Assembly (NCBI GenBank): GCA_014381305.1
Contig: JACNLW010000066.1
Location: 1 to 32,091 of the forward strand
Direction: 5' to 3'
Source of the DNA: Planctomycetota bacterium
GTDB taxonomy: Bacteria > Planctomycetota > Phycisphaerae > Phycisphaerales > SM1A02
Length of the DNA stretch: 32,091 nucleotides
Made by a program: the position numbers and the translations under genes. This document shows, piece by piece, positions 1 through 8,360 of this stretch. Under the pieces are notes generated by a model. It worked only from the letters and a program-made list of their open reading frames with translations. It made no database searches and was not told where the DNA came from. Position 1 is the first letter of the stretch, and the number at the start of each line of letters is the position of its first letter.

Positions 1-188
1 GAAGTTGCAGCAAGCGTGGAGTGCTTCATGGGATCAGCGGAGCAAGCGCAGTTGGGTTTCATATGTAGTGCTTCAGGCGCTAGCGAAACAAGTGTGACTA
101 GGAGGGCGAAGCAAGTGACCCTTTATGGGTCATCGATGGAGCCCGACGAAGTCACGCGAAGTTGCAGCAAGCGTGGAGTGCTTCAGAT
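1..188. repeat. Degenerate short-repeat block (28-bp direct repeat plus variants)
   Basis: A 28-bp sequence beginning GAAGTTGCAGCAAGCG is identical at 1-28 and 158-185, a period of 157 bp. Between the copies are shorter variants of a GCGRARCAAGYG core at 37-48, 83-94 and 106-117, and a partial AGTGCTTCA at 67-75. A small perfect hairpin, TGACCC-TTTAT-GGGTCA, sits at 116-132. The block lies beyond the terminator of the prepilin-like gene. It could be the edge of a longer repeat array cut off by the window. An open frame on the plus strand crosses it but looks non-coding. Confidence 0.6.
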
Positions 189-208
189 GGAACCCAGCTG
201 CGCAAAAG

Positions 209-235
209 AAAACCACGTCTCAGAGACGCGGTTTT
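209..235 (-). terminator. Intrinsic terminator of the prepilin-like gene
   Basis: Arms 209-221 and 223-235 (AAAACCACGTCTC and GAGACGCGGTTTT) pair with a single A-C mismatch. On the minus strand the stem is followed by TTCTTTTG. It lies about 29 bp past the stop codon of the minus-strand gene. The plus strand also has Ts after the stem, so it may work in both directions. Confidence 0.75.
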
Positions 236-263
236 CTCGTGTATACGCAAAATGTGTTAGGTG

Positions 264-1433
264 TTATTTACCTAGGATATCTCTACCTTTGATACCACCA
301 GTAGTGTGCGTGTGACCTGACCAATTAACCCAGTCAGATCCACGGTCGTTGAAGTAACCGTTATCATCATCACCAGTTTCTCGGTGCCAAAGACCCATTC
401 CGTTTGATTGGGCAACGAGTGCATCGTCACGATCTGCTTGTGCGACTTCGAAAGTCCCAACATGTCCATCAGCAAAAGCTGTGATAGGAGCAGATTTGTA
501 GGAGTTATTAAAGTGGAATGGTTCACAACCGTCCCAACATCCATCTAAGTTGGTAAACCAACTGCCGTCCCAGTTCAAGCCACAGTCAGTTACTGGGTTT
601 TGTAACCAGTAGTGTTCCATGAGCCAAGATTTAAGATTAGGAAATTGAGCTTGGTCAATAGTACTAGGTCGGAAACCAGTATTGATATCCATAGGATCTG
701 TGAAAGTAACATCTGCATCTTGATCCCACGCGTACACCTGAGCGTTGTACATCATTGCTGGGGAAATGCAGTAACTTGATGGAGCTAAAATCATATTTGA
801 GTTCCATTCTGCTGACCAACCCCAAATAGTTGCACCTCTACTTGATACACAATATGAACCGTTCAATGATTCACAGCCTTCAAGCGACCGAAGGGCAATT
901 GTGTCTTTTGGAGAAAAATATGCCTTGTGGAGAGGAAGTCCATTCATGTATTCAGCACATTGAAGTGCGTTTGGATATCGCCATGTTCCAAAGCCCGGCA
1001 TTGCTGGTCTACTACCAGAAGAGGTAGCGCCAGTATTCCCACTGTAAAAGAGGTAAGGTGCTACACCTTCTTGGTTGTTGAGGAAGAATACATATGTTTG
1101 GTCACCTTGTGAGTGTTCACCTAAACGAATTCCCAGTGGGGTTGATCCGCCAGCCACTTGACTAGTTGCTGCTGCAATTGTGAGTCCGCGGCGTGCTCCA
1201 GATGAAAGGTTTGGAGGTGCAGTGGTGTAGTGGTCACCATTCCAGTCAGCAGCGTAGTTTGACAGTGCAATTGTGACTTGGTGAAGATTACTCTTCGACT
1301 GTGTCATTTTTGCTGTGTCTCTCGCTTTGTTCACCGCGGGTACAAGAATACCCACAAGTAATGCGATGATCGAGATGACCACCAAGAGTTCAACGATGGT
1401 AAAACCATGTTTGTTGTTTTGTTTTTTGTTCAT
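264..1433 (-). CDS. Type II/IV prepilin-like protein with N-terminal methylation site
   Basis: The protein is predicted to be 389 aa. Near the N-terminus is a class III prepilin signal, [12 protein letters not shown], with the cleavage glycine at residue 10 and the conserved Glu at +5. A single hydrophobic helix follows (about residues 11-33), as in type II secretion pseudopilins. Near the C-terminus is ADGHV, the DG motif of the large planctomycete prepilin-like family (DUF1559-like or related). The rest looks like an extracellular globular domain rich in Trp, Asn and Gly. The ATG at 1433 is chosen because an AAAAGGAA ribosome site lies just upstream and it places the signal at the N-terminus; an in-frame start at 1502 would add 23 improbable residues. 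The gene is monocistronic and ends at a hairpin terminator. The role (surface fibre or secretion minor component) is inferred. Confidence 0.85.
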   Translation of the reverse strand: MNKKQNNKHGFTIVELLVVISIIALLVGILVPAVNKARDTAKMTQSKSNLHQVTIALSNYAADWNGDHYTTAPPNLSSGARRGLTIAAATSQVAGGSTPLGIRLGEHSQGDQTYVFFLNNQEGVAPYLFYSGNTGATSSGSRPAMPGFGTWRYPNALQCAEYMNGLPLHKAYFSPKDTIALRSLEGCESLNGSYCVSSRGATIWGWSAEWNSNMILAPSSYCISPAMMYNAQVYAWDQDADVTFTDPMDINTGFRPSTIDQAQFPNLKSWLMEHYWLQNPVTDCGLNWDGSWFTNLDGCWDGCEPFHFNNSYKSAPITAFADGHVGTFEVAQADRDDALVAQSNGMGLWHRETGDDDNGYFNDRGSDWVNWSGHTHTTGGIKGRDILGK

Positions 1434-1764
1434 TGCACGATTCCTTTTTTTTGCGCTACAAATGTATACGGTATGCCCTACAGTCGGGTTCCTTTTTACC
1501 ACAGATAAACACGCAAGAAAACGTAATTAAAGTGGCGTGAATACTATATGGTAGGCTAAATCACCCACCGCAGGGTGCAGATCGGAGACATGTGATCGAG
1601 ATCTGCCAAACCACCTCAGACTGCGCTAGCCTGATCGATCAACCATAGCATTGTCGATAAATGCTCAATTGCCAAGAGGAAAATCCGAAAAAAAGCGATT
1701 TTCTTTTAAAAAAACGTTTTTTTATAGGCAGGAAAGCGAGTGTAAGTAGTTGTCAAAAAGAGAG
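1434..1764. other. Intergenic region with hairpins between ruvB and the prepilin-like gene
   Basis: No gene is seen in these 331 bp. Two adjacent small inverted repeats are visible: CACCC/GGGTG at 1562-1577 and GCAGATC/GATCTGC at 1577-1606 (16-nt loop). They sit 130-175 bp upstream of the prepilin-like start and could belong to its leader or promoter. Nearer ruvB is an A/T-rich tract with a 16-bp palindrome (A7-CG-T7) at 1708-1723, followed on the minus strand by a T-run. It may serve as a weak terminator for the ruvB operon. No promoter is assigned with confidence. Confidence 0.4.
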
Positions 1765-2799
1765 TTAGGTACTGTTTTTGCCTGCATTAAGCCATTCGTG
1801 ACCCTTAGAAGTTATCTGCCTGCCTTGGCGGGTTCTTGCGAGAAATCCAGCTTGAAGGAGATATGGCTCCACTACATCTTGCAATGTACCAGCATCTTCA
1901 CCCATCGAAGCAGCGACAGCTTCGACCCCAACAGGACCACCGTCATAGATTGTTTCAATCGTTTCCATATATGTACGATCAAGCGAATCCATACCAACTT
2001 CATCGATCCCTTCGAGTGCGAGTGCAGCGTTTACAACCGCATCACTGAAGTCACCACCGCAACGAACTTCAGCATAGTCACGAACACGGCGGAGTAGACG
2101 CAATGCGATTCGAGGTGTGCCACGGCTTCGCGATGCAATTGTGCGTAGTGCATCTTTATGTACACACACGCCTTCAAGTTTTTTTGCAGCTTGTTCGAGA
2201 ATATCAGTAAGTTCATCCACATTGTAAAAGCGAAGATTGTGCACGATGCCAAATCGACTTCGCAAAGCACCAGTGAGTAAACCTGCGCGTGTTGTTGCGC
2301 CAATTAATGTAAATGGTTTAAGTGAATAAGAAACTACACGTGCGTGCATCCCTGTGTCTAATGTGAAATCAATTTTGTAATCTTCCATTGCAGGGTAAAT
2401 ATATTCTTCAACTGAAGCAGGAAGCCTGTGAATTTCGTCAATGAACAGAACATCATTTGCTTCCATTCGTGTGAGCGTGCCAACAAGATCGCTGCCTTTT
2501 GTGAGCGCGGGTCCTGATGTTACCCATGCTCGAGTGCCTAGTTCATTTGCAATGACATGTGCAAGCGTGGTCTTACCAAGACCGGGAGGTCCGTACAACA
2601 GAACGTGTTCCATTGGATCGTCACGTTTTTTGGCGGCATCAAGCGCAATGCCAAGCCGTTGTAAGAGTTCAGATTGACCAAGGTATTCATCTAAACTTTT
2701 CGGTCTGACATTAACAGGGGATCCCGAAAAGAGATTGCTATCTTCAGAAGGAACATCTTCTTTTACTTCTTTTGGTGTGATGATACGTTCGCGAGCCAT
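1765..2799 (-). CDS. ruvB: Holliday junction branch-migration ATPase RuvB
   Basis: At 344 aa this is the usual RuvB length. It is the AAA+ motor that, with RuvA, drives branch migration of Holliday junctions in the cytoplasm. Visible motifs are Walker A GPPGLGKT (about residues 70-77), Walker B VLFIDEIH (117-124), sensor 1 GATTRAG (167-173) and the arginine-finger region LRSRFG (179-184). The RuvB C-terminal winged-helix end follows (EPYLLQAGFL...TSKGHEWL). The ATG at 2799 is used. The gene begins 24 bp after the stop of the PLP enzyme gene, on the same strand, so it is probably the last gene of a three-gene operon. ruvA and ruvC are not in the window. Confidence 0.97.
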   Translation of the reverse strand: MARERIITPKEVKEDVPSEDSNLFSGSPVNVRPKSLDEYLGQSELLQRLGIALDAAKKRDDPMEHVLLYGPPGLGKTTLAHVIANELGTRAWVTSGPALTKGSDLVGTLTRMEANDVLFIDEIHRLPASVEEYIYPAMEDYKIDFTLDTGMHARVVSYSLKPFTLIGATTRAGLLTGALRSRFGIVHNLRFYNVDELTDILEQAAKKLEGVCVHKDALRTIASRSRGTPRIALRLLRRVRDYAEVRCGGDFSDAVVNAALALEGIDEVGMDSLDRTYMETIETIYDGGPVGVEAVAASMGEDAGTLQDVVEPYLLQAGFLARTRQGRQITSKGHEWLNAGKNST

Positions 2800-2823
2800 G
2801 AGTAGTTGCAGCGTACCAAATTA

Positions 2824-4056
2824 TCAGCAGCAGACTGAATTAGCGTGCGAAATTGCTTCTTCCATTTGTTTCCACCGCTGCTCAATACCACCAGTCAATC
2901 CAATTGAGAATCGAACGAGTCCGGGTGAAATGCCCGCTTCTTGAAGGGCTTCTTCAGAAAGTTCACTCGAAGTTGATGCGCCAGAGCAAGACATGAGCGT
3001 GTCAAAATATCCAAGGCTGACAGCCATGTATCCAAACTGCCCTTCGTTTTGCAAGTGATTTAACAATGCAAAGGCTTTCTTCTCGCTTCCCATGTCCAAT
3101 GTAAAGAGTCCTCCGTATCCATACTCTTGGTTGAGTTGGGAAGTGAACAGTGCGTGATCTTGATGTGATTCAAGTCCCGGATACGTTACGTCTAAATCCA
3201 TTTTTTGCAATCGCCTTGCGAACTCCATCGCGCGGTAACTGTGTTCCTTCATTCTCGCTGCAAGGTGAGGCAATCGAAGTGAAAGCCGAAACGCAACGAG
3301 AGGATCCATTGTCGGTCCAAGGAGCATGAGTGAGCCAAGATGTAAATCCATCAGTTCATTAATGAACTCTTGGCTTGCACAGATAACACCGGCGATGACA
3401 TCAGAAGCTCCGCTTAAAAATTTTGTTGCACTGTGTACAACCACATCGGCTCCAAGCTGCATCGGACTGACCATCATAGGCGTGAACGTATTGTCTACAA
3501 CGAGCATGGCATCATACTTGTGTGCAATTTCTGCAAGGGCTGGGATGTTCGCTGCGCGTAATGTTGGATTTGAAAGTGATTCGGTGTAGAGAATCTTTGC
3601 TCCATTTTTCATAGCATCTTCAACAGCGTCGAGATCTTGAATATCAACAAAAGAAGTTTGAACATTGCAATTTTTTGGCAAGTACTCAGAAAGTAACGCC
3701 CATGTTCCACCGTAGAGTGTGTTGGAAGAAACAACGGTTCCACCACCACCACAGCGTTGGATGATGACTGCTGCAATTGCGGCAAGTCCACTTGCTGCGC
3801 AGTACCCTGCTTCAGCGCATTCCATTGCAGCGACCATTCTTCCTAAAACATAGACAGTTGGGTTGAAGTGGCGACCATACAAATAGCAACCGCCATCATC
3901 TGGTCCATGTAGCCCTTCGAAAATTTCTGGCATCATGTCCGGCGTCATGACAGTAAATGTCGTACTCGCTTCAATTGACATGTTGACACCGCCATGTTCG
4001 CCAAACTCGTGCCGCGCGTCAGCCATTGCTTGTTGGGGATCAAATGGAGTTGACAT
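2824..4056 (-). CDS. Cys/Met-metabolism PLP-dependent enzyme (gamma-synthase/gamma-lyase family)
   Basis: The protein is 410 aa, the normal size for trans-sulfuration enzymes (fold type I, PLP). It shows the cofactor-contacting YGRHFNPT segment (60-67), ASGLAAIAAV (88-97), VVDNTF (186-191) with the PLP-ring aspartate, and the Schiff-base lysine in HSATKF (Lys212). The C-terminal LVRFSIGLTGG is also typical. The family covers cystathionine gamma-synthase, cystathionine and methionine gamma-lyases and O-acetylhomoserine sulfhydrylase; the sequence alone does not tell me which. The start ATG overlaps the upstream RNase D-like stop by one base (TAATG), and an AAAGG site lies upstream, so the two are probably translationally coupled. 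Confidence 0.9.
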   Translation of the reverse strand: MSTPFDPQQAMADARHEFGEHGGVNMSIEASTTFTVMTPDMMPEIFEGLHGPDDGGCYLYGRHFNPTVYVLGRMVAAMECAEAGYCAASGLAAIAAVIIQRCGGGGTVVSSNTLYGGTWALLSEYLPKNCNVQTSFVDIQDLDAVEDAMKNGAKILYTESLSNPTLRAANIPALAEIAHKYDAMLVVDNTFTPMMVSPMQLGADVVVHSATKFLSGASDVIAGVICASQEFINELMDLHLGSLMLLGPTMDPLVAFRLSLRLPHLAARMKEHSYRAMEFARRLQKMDLDVTYPGLESHQDHALFTSQLNQEYGYGGLFTLDMGSEKKAFALLNHLQNEGQFGYMAVSLGYFDTLMSCSGASTSSELSEEALQEAGISPGLVRFSIGLTGGIEQRWKQMEEAISHANSVCC

Positions 4057-5333
4057 TATTTTTTTACCTTTGCAATAAATGTATTGTCTCTTGAAAATTG
4101 AAGTTCTTCTTCACCTTGCATAAATGCAGAAAAAGGCTGCATCACCTGTGAACGCCAGCCGGTTGTGAGTGGTGAACTTGGTGGCTGTGTATCTGCGCGA
4201 ACAGCGAGGCACCAATCAGTAAAGGTTGCTCTACTTGCAACAAGGTTGGAAGAAAGTTCGTTGCCTACACACCAAGCACAAAAGAGCGACCAGAGCCCGT
4301 CAAGTTCTTGTCTGGTGTTTGCTTCTTTTTCAATTGGGTTTGGTTTACGTAAAGTTAGAGGTGTAAGATCTTGCGCGTCAACAATGGATTGAAGAATATT
4401 TTTACCAAATCGCATTGCAATATTTTTTGGAAAGCCCTTCAGGGAAGCAAGTTGCTCTGGTGTGTCCGATGGTTTTCTTGCAATGGCGATTAAACAGTCA
4501 TCTGGAATAACAGATCGCGGCGGTTCATTTTCTTGTTGCGCGATGGAATCTCGTAGCGTCACGAGCGATTGAATTCGGAGGAGTTCTTTTTTTCGCGGGG
4601 TCTTGTTTTTACAAATGCGTTTGACCGTAGTTTGTAGATCGAATCCAAATTCGCTTGGTGAAGTGAGAGATTGACATTCCTCTTCAACCCACTCAAGCCT
4701 TCCAAGTGTATCTAATTTTTTCTGAATAATGTCATGGATGGCAAGCAAGTATCTCACGTCGTCTGCTGCATAAAACTTTTGCCTTTTGGTCAATGGCCTC
4801 GCATCCCATTGTGTGAGTGTGAAATGTCCACCAACATCATGCTGCAAAAGTACTTCAATGAGTTTTGTAAGTGCAATGGGCCATGGAAAACCAATTAGAC
4901 CTGCAGCAAGTTGCGTGTCGAAAACATTGGCAGGGGGTTTCCCAAAGAGTCGCATGACTGGTTCAAAATCTTGCTTTCCAGCGTGTACAACCTTTGTGCA
5001 CTCAGGATCGCAGAGTAATGTATAGAGAGGCGTAAGATTATCTGCCGCAAACGGATCGATGAGTGCAACCGTTTCTGCAGTACCAACTTGGATGAGGCAG
5101 GTTTTTGCAAAATACGAATCTTCTCCGATAAACTCAGTGTCGAATGTAAAAATTTTCGATGCTTTCAGTTCTTCGCAAATAGCAACGACACCATCATTCG
5201 TGTCTATCCATTGTGCTTCTTCGGTCGGGACAAGTGGATTCCCTTGAAGAACAGGCGTGATTTCGCCGTTTGCGTGAGATTCTTGGTGACTTTGCTGTCG
5301 GTAATTGCGGCGATGTGATCTTTTTTTTGCCAT
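4056..5333 (-). CDS. rnd: RNase D-like 3'-5' exonuclease with HRDC-like region
   Basis: The protein is about 425 aa. It carries a DEDDy exonuclease domain: Exo I FDTEF (Asp65, Glu67), Exo II HAGKQD (Asp122), a further FDTQLAAG segment, and Exo III YAADDVRYL (Tyr188, Asp192). This matches RNase D, which trims 3' ends of tRNA precursors and other RNAs. Residues around 270-300 (IPDDCLIAIARKPSDTPEQL) fit an HRDC RNA-binding domain. The N-terminus is short and basic (MAKKRSHRRN). I prefer the ATG at 5333; an in-frame TTG at 5354 would add seven residues, and neither has a clear ribosome site. It is the first gene of an apparent operon with the PLP enzyme and ruvB. Confidence 0.85.
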   Translation of the reverse strand: MAKKRSHRRNYRQQSHQESHANGEITPVLQGNPLVPTEEAQWIDTNDGVVAICEELKASKIFTFDTEFIGEDSYFAKTCLIQVGTAETVALIDPFAADNLTPLYTLLCDPECTKVVHAGKQDFEPVMRLFGKPPANVFDTQLAAGLIGFPWPIALTKLIEVLLQHDVGGHFTLTQWDARPLTKRQKFYAADDVRYLLAIHDIIQKKLDTLGRLEWVEEECQSLTSPSEFGFDLQTTVKRICKNKTPRKKELLRIQSLVTLRDSIAQQENEPPRSVIPDDCLIAIARKPSDTPEQLASLKGFPKNIAMRFGKNILQSIVDAQDLTPLTLRKPNPIEKEANTRQELDGLWSLFCAWCVGNELSSNLVASRATFTDWCLAVRADTQPPSSPLTTGWRSQVMQPFSAFMQGEEELQFSRDNTFIAKVKK

Positions 5334-5437
5334 CTTTGGCGCATTGTATCGCAACCGCTTCGTGCAATGTGGCGAATGTCTTTTTGGAAGAGAAGGTGCG
5401 TGCCGATGATTGAGGGGATCACCGGTGCAAAATGAAA

Positions 5438-5468
5438 CAGGGGAGCATCTTTCTTCGATGCTCCCCTG
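5438..5468 (-). terminator. Strong terminator after groEL
   Basis: A perfect 11-bp stem (CAGGGGAGCAT at 5438-5448 and ATGCTCCCCTG at 5458-5468) has a 9-nt loop. On the minus strand it is followed by TTTCATTTT. It lies 28 bp past the groEL stop codon. Ts also follow it on the plus strand (TACTCTTTTT), so it may be bidirectional. It separates the chaperonin operon from the rnd-PLP-ruvB operon. Confidence 0.88.
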
Positions 5469-5495
5469 TACTCTTTTTAATTACCTATCGGTGAA

Positions 5496-7127
5496 TCAGA
5501 AACCCATATCATCCATGCCACCGCCGCCGGCTGCTGGTTTCTTGTCGGCGATGTCAGTAATCGCACAATCTGTCGTCAAGAGTAAGCCGCTGATTGAAGC
5601 TGCGTTTTGAAGTGCAACGCGTTCAACTTTTGTTGGCACGATCACTCCAGCTTTTACAAGATCTTCATATTCTCCAGAAAGACCATTGAAACCGAAGGCA
5701 TCGTCAGTTGCTTCTTCAACTTTTTGAGCAACAATTGAACCGTCTAGTCCGCAATTTACGGCGATTTGCTTGATTGGAGCCATAAGTGCTCGACCAAGAA
5801 TATCAATGCCAAGTTTTTCATCGCCTTTTGCTTTCTTTCGTGCAGCGATGAGTGCTCGTCTTGCTCGGATGACAGCGACGCCTCCACCAGGCAAGATGCC
5901 TTCTTCGACTGCTGCTCGGCACGCATGAAGTGCATCTTCGACACGAGCTTTCTTTTCCTTCATTTCAACTTCGGTTGCAGCGCCAACGTTGATTTGTGCA
6001 ACGCCGCCAGCAAGCTTTGCAAGTCGTTCTTGCAATTTTTCAGCATCGTAGTCAGATGAAGTATTATCAATTTGGGCGCGAATTTGATCGATGCGACCCT
6101 TGATGTCACTAGATTTTCCAGCGCCTTCGATGATGGTAGTCGCATCTTTATCAATCGTAATTTTCTTGGCGCGACCAAGGTTTGAAAGATCGATGTTTTC
6201 TATGTTGATACCGAGTTCTTCCATGATTGGATCAGCACCAGTAAGAATCGCGATGTCTTGCAACATTGCTTTTCGACGGTCGCCAAAACCGGGGGCTTTG
6301 ACTGCTGCAATTTTGAGTACACCTCGAAGTCGGTTTACGACCAAAGTTGCGAGTGCTTCGCCGTCAATGTCTTCCGCAATAAGAAGTAGTGACTTTCCGC
6401 TTTCAGCAACTTTGCCAAGAATTGGTAGAAGGTCTTTTGCAGAATTAATTTTCTTCTCGTGGACAAGAACGTAGCAATCTTCAAGAACCGCTTCCATTGT
6501 TGTAGTATCTGTTACGAAGTGTGGGCTGAGGTAGCCCTTATCGAATTGCATGCCTTCAACAAGTTCAACGTCTGTTTCAAGGCTTTGGCCTTCTTCGACT
6601 GTGATGACGCCATCTTTGCCAACTTTGTCCATAGCTTTTGCAATGATTCGACCAATTTCTTGATCTTGATTTGCAGCGCACATCCCTACCTGTGCAATTT
6701 CGTTTGAATCTTTTACGTCATTTGACATTTTATGTAACTCAGCAACGATCGCGCCAACGCCTTGGTCGATTCCGCGGCGAACTTGGTTTGCGTGCGCGCC
6801 AGCAGTAATGTTCTTCAACCCTTCGGTAAAGATTGCTTCAGCGTATACAGTTGCAGTGGTCGTGCCGTCGCCTGCATCCTTTGAACACTTAGCAGCGACT
6901 TCTTTAACCATCTGAGCGCCCATGTTTTCCCATGCGTCTTCGAGTTCTATTTCTTTCGCAACGGTAACACCGTCTTTGGTAATCGTTGGTGCGCCGAATG
7001 ATTTTTCAAGAATAACAACGCGGCCCGATGGTCCGAGTGTAGTCTTTACGGCTTTGGCTAGTTTCTGAATTCCATGGAGCATTTGCTCACGGGCTTCAAC
7101 ATCAAAAGCAATTTGTTTTGCAGTCAT
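5496..7127 (-). CDS. groEL: Chaperonin GroEL (60 kDa, Hsp60)
   Basis: At 543 aa this is full-length GroEL. It forms the double-ring ATP-driven folding chamber in the cytoplasm with GroES as lid. Visible signatures are KTTLGPSGR near residue 30, the ATP-site [11 protein letters not shown] (about 83-93), the apical-domain segment ...[26 protein letters not shown], and the equatorial GGGVAVIRA region. The C-terminus [10 protein letters not shown] is a Gly/Met tail of the usual type. The start ATG at 7127 has an AAGGAAAA site upstream. The gene lies 20 bp after an unknown small ORF that separates it from groES. No CIRCE element is seen upstream of the operon. Confidence 0.98.
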   Translation of the reverse strand: MTAKQIAFDVEAREQMLHGIQKLAKAVKTTLGPSGRVVILEKSFGAPTITKDGVTVAKEIELEDAWENMGAQMVKEVAAKCSKDAGDGTTTATVYAEAIFTEGLKNITAGAHANQVRRGIDQGVGAIVAELHKMSNDVKDSNEIAQVGMCAANQDQEIGRIIAKAMDKVGKDGVITVEEGQSLETDVELVEGMQFDKGYLSPHFVTDTTTMEAVLEDCYVLVHEKKINSAKDLLPILGKVAESGKSLLLIAEDIDGEALATLVVNRLRGVLKIAAVKAPGFGDRRKAMLQDIAILTGADPIMEELGINIENIDLSNLGRAKKITIDKDATTIIEGAGKSSDIKGRIDQIRAQIDNTSSDYDAEKLQERLAKLAGGVAQINVGAATEVEMKEKKARVEDALHACRAAVEEGILPGGGVAVIRARRALIAARKKAKGDEKLGIDILGRALMAPIKQIAVNCGLDGSIVAQKVEEATDDAFGFNGLSGEYEDLVKAGVIVPTKVERVALQNAASISGLLLTTDCAITDIADKKPAAGGGGMDDMGF

Positions 7128-7147
7128 TTGTAGTATTTTCCTTTGTT

Positions 7148-7375
7148 TTAGTTGAGATCAGATCGCGCTTGCCATGCCGCAGAGACATGAGAACTGTCGA
7201 TCCAAAGTGTATTTGCATTTGTCGTAACGCGAATTCCATGCGAACTATTGAGTTCTTCAACTCGTTCAACATTTCGGATTTCTAAAGGGGAATCTTCTCC
7301 CCAAAAAATGAGAGAGAGTTCTTTGTCGGTGTTGATCATATCGATCAAACATTCAATAAGTGGTCCTCGTTCCAT
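7148..7375 (-). CDS. Small uncharacterised protein encoded between groES and groEL
   Basis: A 75-aa ORF starts at ATG 7375 with a good AAGGAG ribosome site 8 nt upstream. It begins 10 bp after the groES stop and ends 20 bp before groEL. The fit into the operon and the strong ribosome site argue that it is translated. The protein has no signal peptide or membrane helix. It alternates short hydrophobic strands ([23 protein letters not shown]) after an N-terminal helix ([10 protein letters not shown]), which could suggest a small beta-barrel such as an LSm-like fold; that is only an impression. I do not recognise the family. A longer in-frame version from 7411 would overlap groES and is not preferred. 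Confidence 0.72.
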   Translation of the reverse strand: MERGPLIECLIDMINTDKELSLIFWGEDSPLEIRNVERVEELNSSHGIRVTTNANTLWIDSSHVSAAWQARSDLN

Positions 7376-7385
7376 TGGAAACTCC

Positions 7386-7676
7386 TTAGTCGACAATTCC
7401 GAGGATATCATCCTCAGTCATGATGAGATATTCATTGTCATCGATTTTAATTTCAGTGCCAGCGTATGAAGTAAAGATCACACGATCGCCTTTACTTACT
7501 GTAAAGGGAATTCTCTCGCCATTGTCATGGTTGAGTCTTCCATCACCAACTGCGATGACGGTGCCTTCTTTTGGTTTGTCAGTTGCGGATTCTGGTAGAT
7601 AGATTCCGCTATCAGTTTGTGTTTGAGCTTCTGCTCTTTGGACAATTAACTTGTCTCCGAGTGGTTTTACGTTCAT
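7386..7676 (-). CDS. groES: Co-chaperonin GroES (10 kDa)
   Basis: At 96 aa this is the standard GroES length. It caps the GroEL ring. The N-terminal VKPLGDKLIVQR strand, the mobile loop around residues 17-32 (ending in SGIYLP), KPKEGTVIAVGDG, and the closing DDNEYLIMTEDDILGIV all match the family. The ATG at 7676 is preceded by AGGAG. In the upstream 59-bp gap is a small inverted repeat, GACC-GCGAA-GGTC (7702-7714), which might be an operator or leader hairpin but is too short to be sure. The gene is the first chaperonin gene of groES-ORF-groEL. Confidence 0.97.
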   Translation of the reverse strand: MNVKPLGDKLIVQRAEAQTQTDSGIYLPESATDKPKEGTVIAVGDGRLNHDNGERIPFTVSKGDRVIFTSYAGTEIKIDDNEYLIMTEDDILGIVD

Positions 7677-7735
7677 TTTGGGGACTCCTGTTTCTCTCTA
7701 TGACCGCGAAGGTCGTTCCTGTTTCAAGCCTCGTT

Positions 7736-8221
7736 TCAGTACGAAGGCCATTCATTTCGATAACAGCGTCGCAACACGCGTCGCAATGCGTCAAGTATGG
7801 TTTCTAGCCTCGCAGGGCGATCAACCACCGTAAATGCTCCTTCTTGCATGGACCGTGCCAAACTTCGATCGGCAGCTCTTTGGCTTGCTTGTCGTGGGCG
7901 AAGGACGATGGTTGGTGGGGGTGAATCGAGCCTTCTGAGCAATTGGAGGATTCGCTCACCGGCGGGGGTTCCCTTGGTGCAACCAGCACGCAGAGGCAGC
8001 GAAAGATCAACGAGGGCAATGTGAATGACGTTATTTTCAATCACATCCGTGGCTTCTTCGCCGCTATTTGCCGTCAAACTGCATATTCCCATAGGTTCAA
8101 GCAAACTTGGTAGTTGCACAACTGTTGCATCCTCCCGCCATCCACCGCGTGTGAGCAGTAAATTGAGGCGGTGATTGCCCTTGTTGAAGTCGGATCTTGG
8201 ATTGGAATTATGCGGTTGCAT
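7736..8221 (-). CDS. Degenerate response-regulator receiver-like protein
   Basis: The protein is about 161 aa. The segment IALVDLSLPL around Asp72 resembles the phosphoacceptor strand of a CheY-like receiver. TIVLRPR and GAFTVVDRPARLETILDALRRVL resemble the beta4 and beta5-alpha5 parts. The acidic pair expected on strand 1 is not evident (LNLLLTRGG instead), and the conserved Lys before Pro is Arg (VDRP). Phosphorylation by the classical mechanism is therefore doubtful. There is no output domain. ATG 8221 is chosen; a GTG at 8224 would add one residue. It is on the same strand as groES, 59 bp upstream, and may be co-transcribed with it. A role in controlling the chaperonin operon would be speculation. 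Confidence 0.6.
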   Translation of the reverse strand: MQPHNSNPRSDFNKGNHRLNLLLTRGGWREDATVVQLPSLLEPMGICSLTANSGEEATDVIENNVIHIALVDLSLPLRAGCTKGTPAGERILQLLRRLDSPPPTIVLRPRQASQRAADRSLARSMQEGAFTVVDRPARLETILDALRRVLRRCYRNEWPSY

Positions 8222-8360
8222 CACAAGATGATATGGAGCAAAAACTGTGCCGTTTTGATGGGGGTGGTTCGTGTCAAAGATCGCTATTTTTAGCCTTCAT
8301 CTGCCGTCTTGGCAGGGGGTTGCCTGTTATTATTGCCCGACTTCAACAGGAGACAACACA

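Noticed and set aside
16-315. 99-aa plus-strand ORF over the left repeat block
   Set aside because: It is built from the repeat sequence, crosses the terminator hairpin and overlaps the 3' end of the prepilin-like gene; composition is not protein-like.
1434-1502. N-terminal extension of the prepilin-like protein to 1502
   Set aside because: It would place 23 residues before the prepilin leader; the ATG at 1433 has a ribosome site and the normal short leader.
7677-7735. CIRCE (HrcA) operator upstream of groES
   Set aside because: No TTAGCACTC-N9-GAGTGCTAA-like sequence is present; only a 4-bp-arm inverted repeat is seen.
8271-8360. Upstream start for asnS
   Set aside because: The extension does not look like AsnRS, and AGGAG lies directly before ATG 8361.
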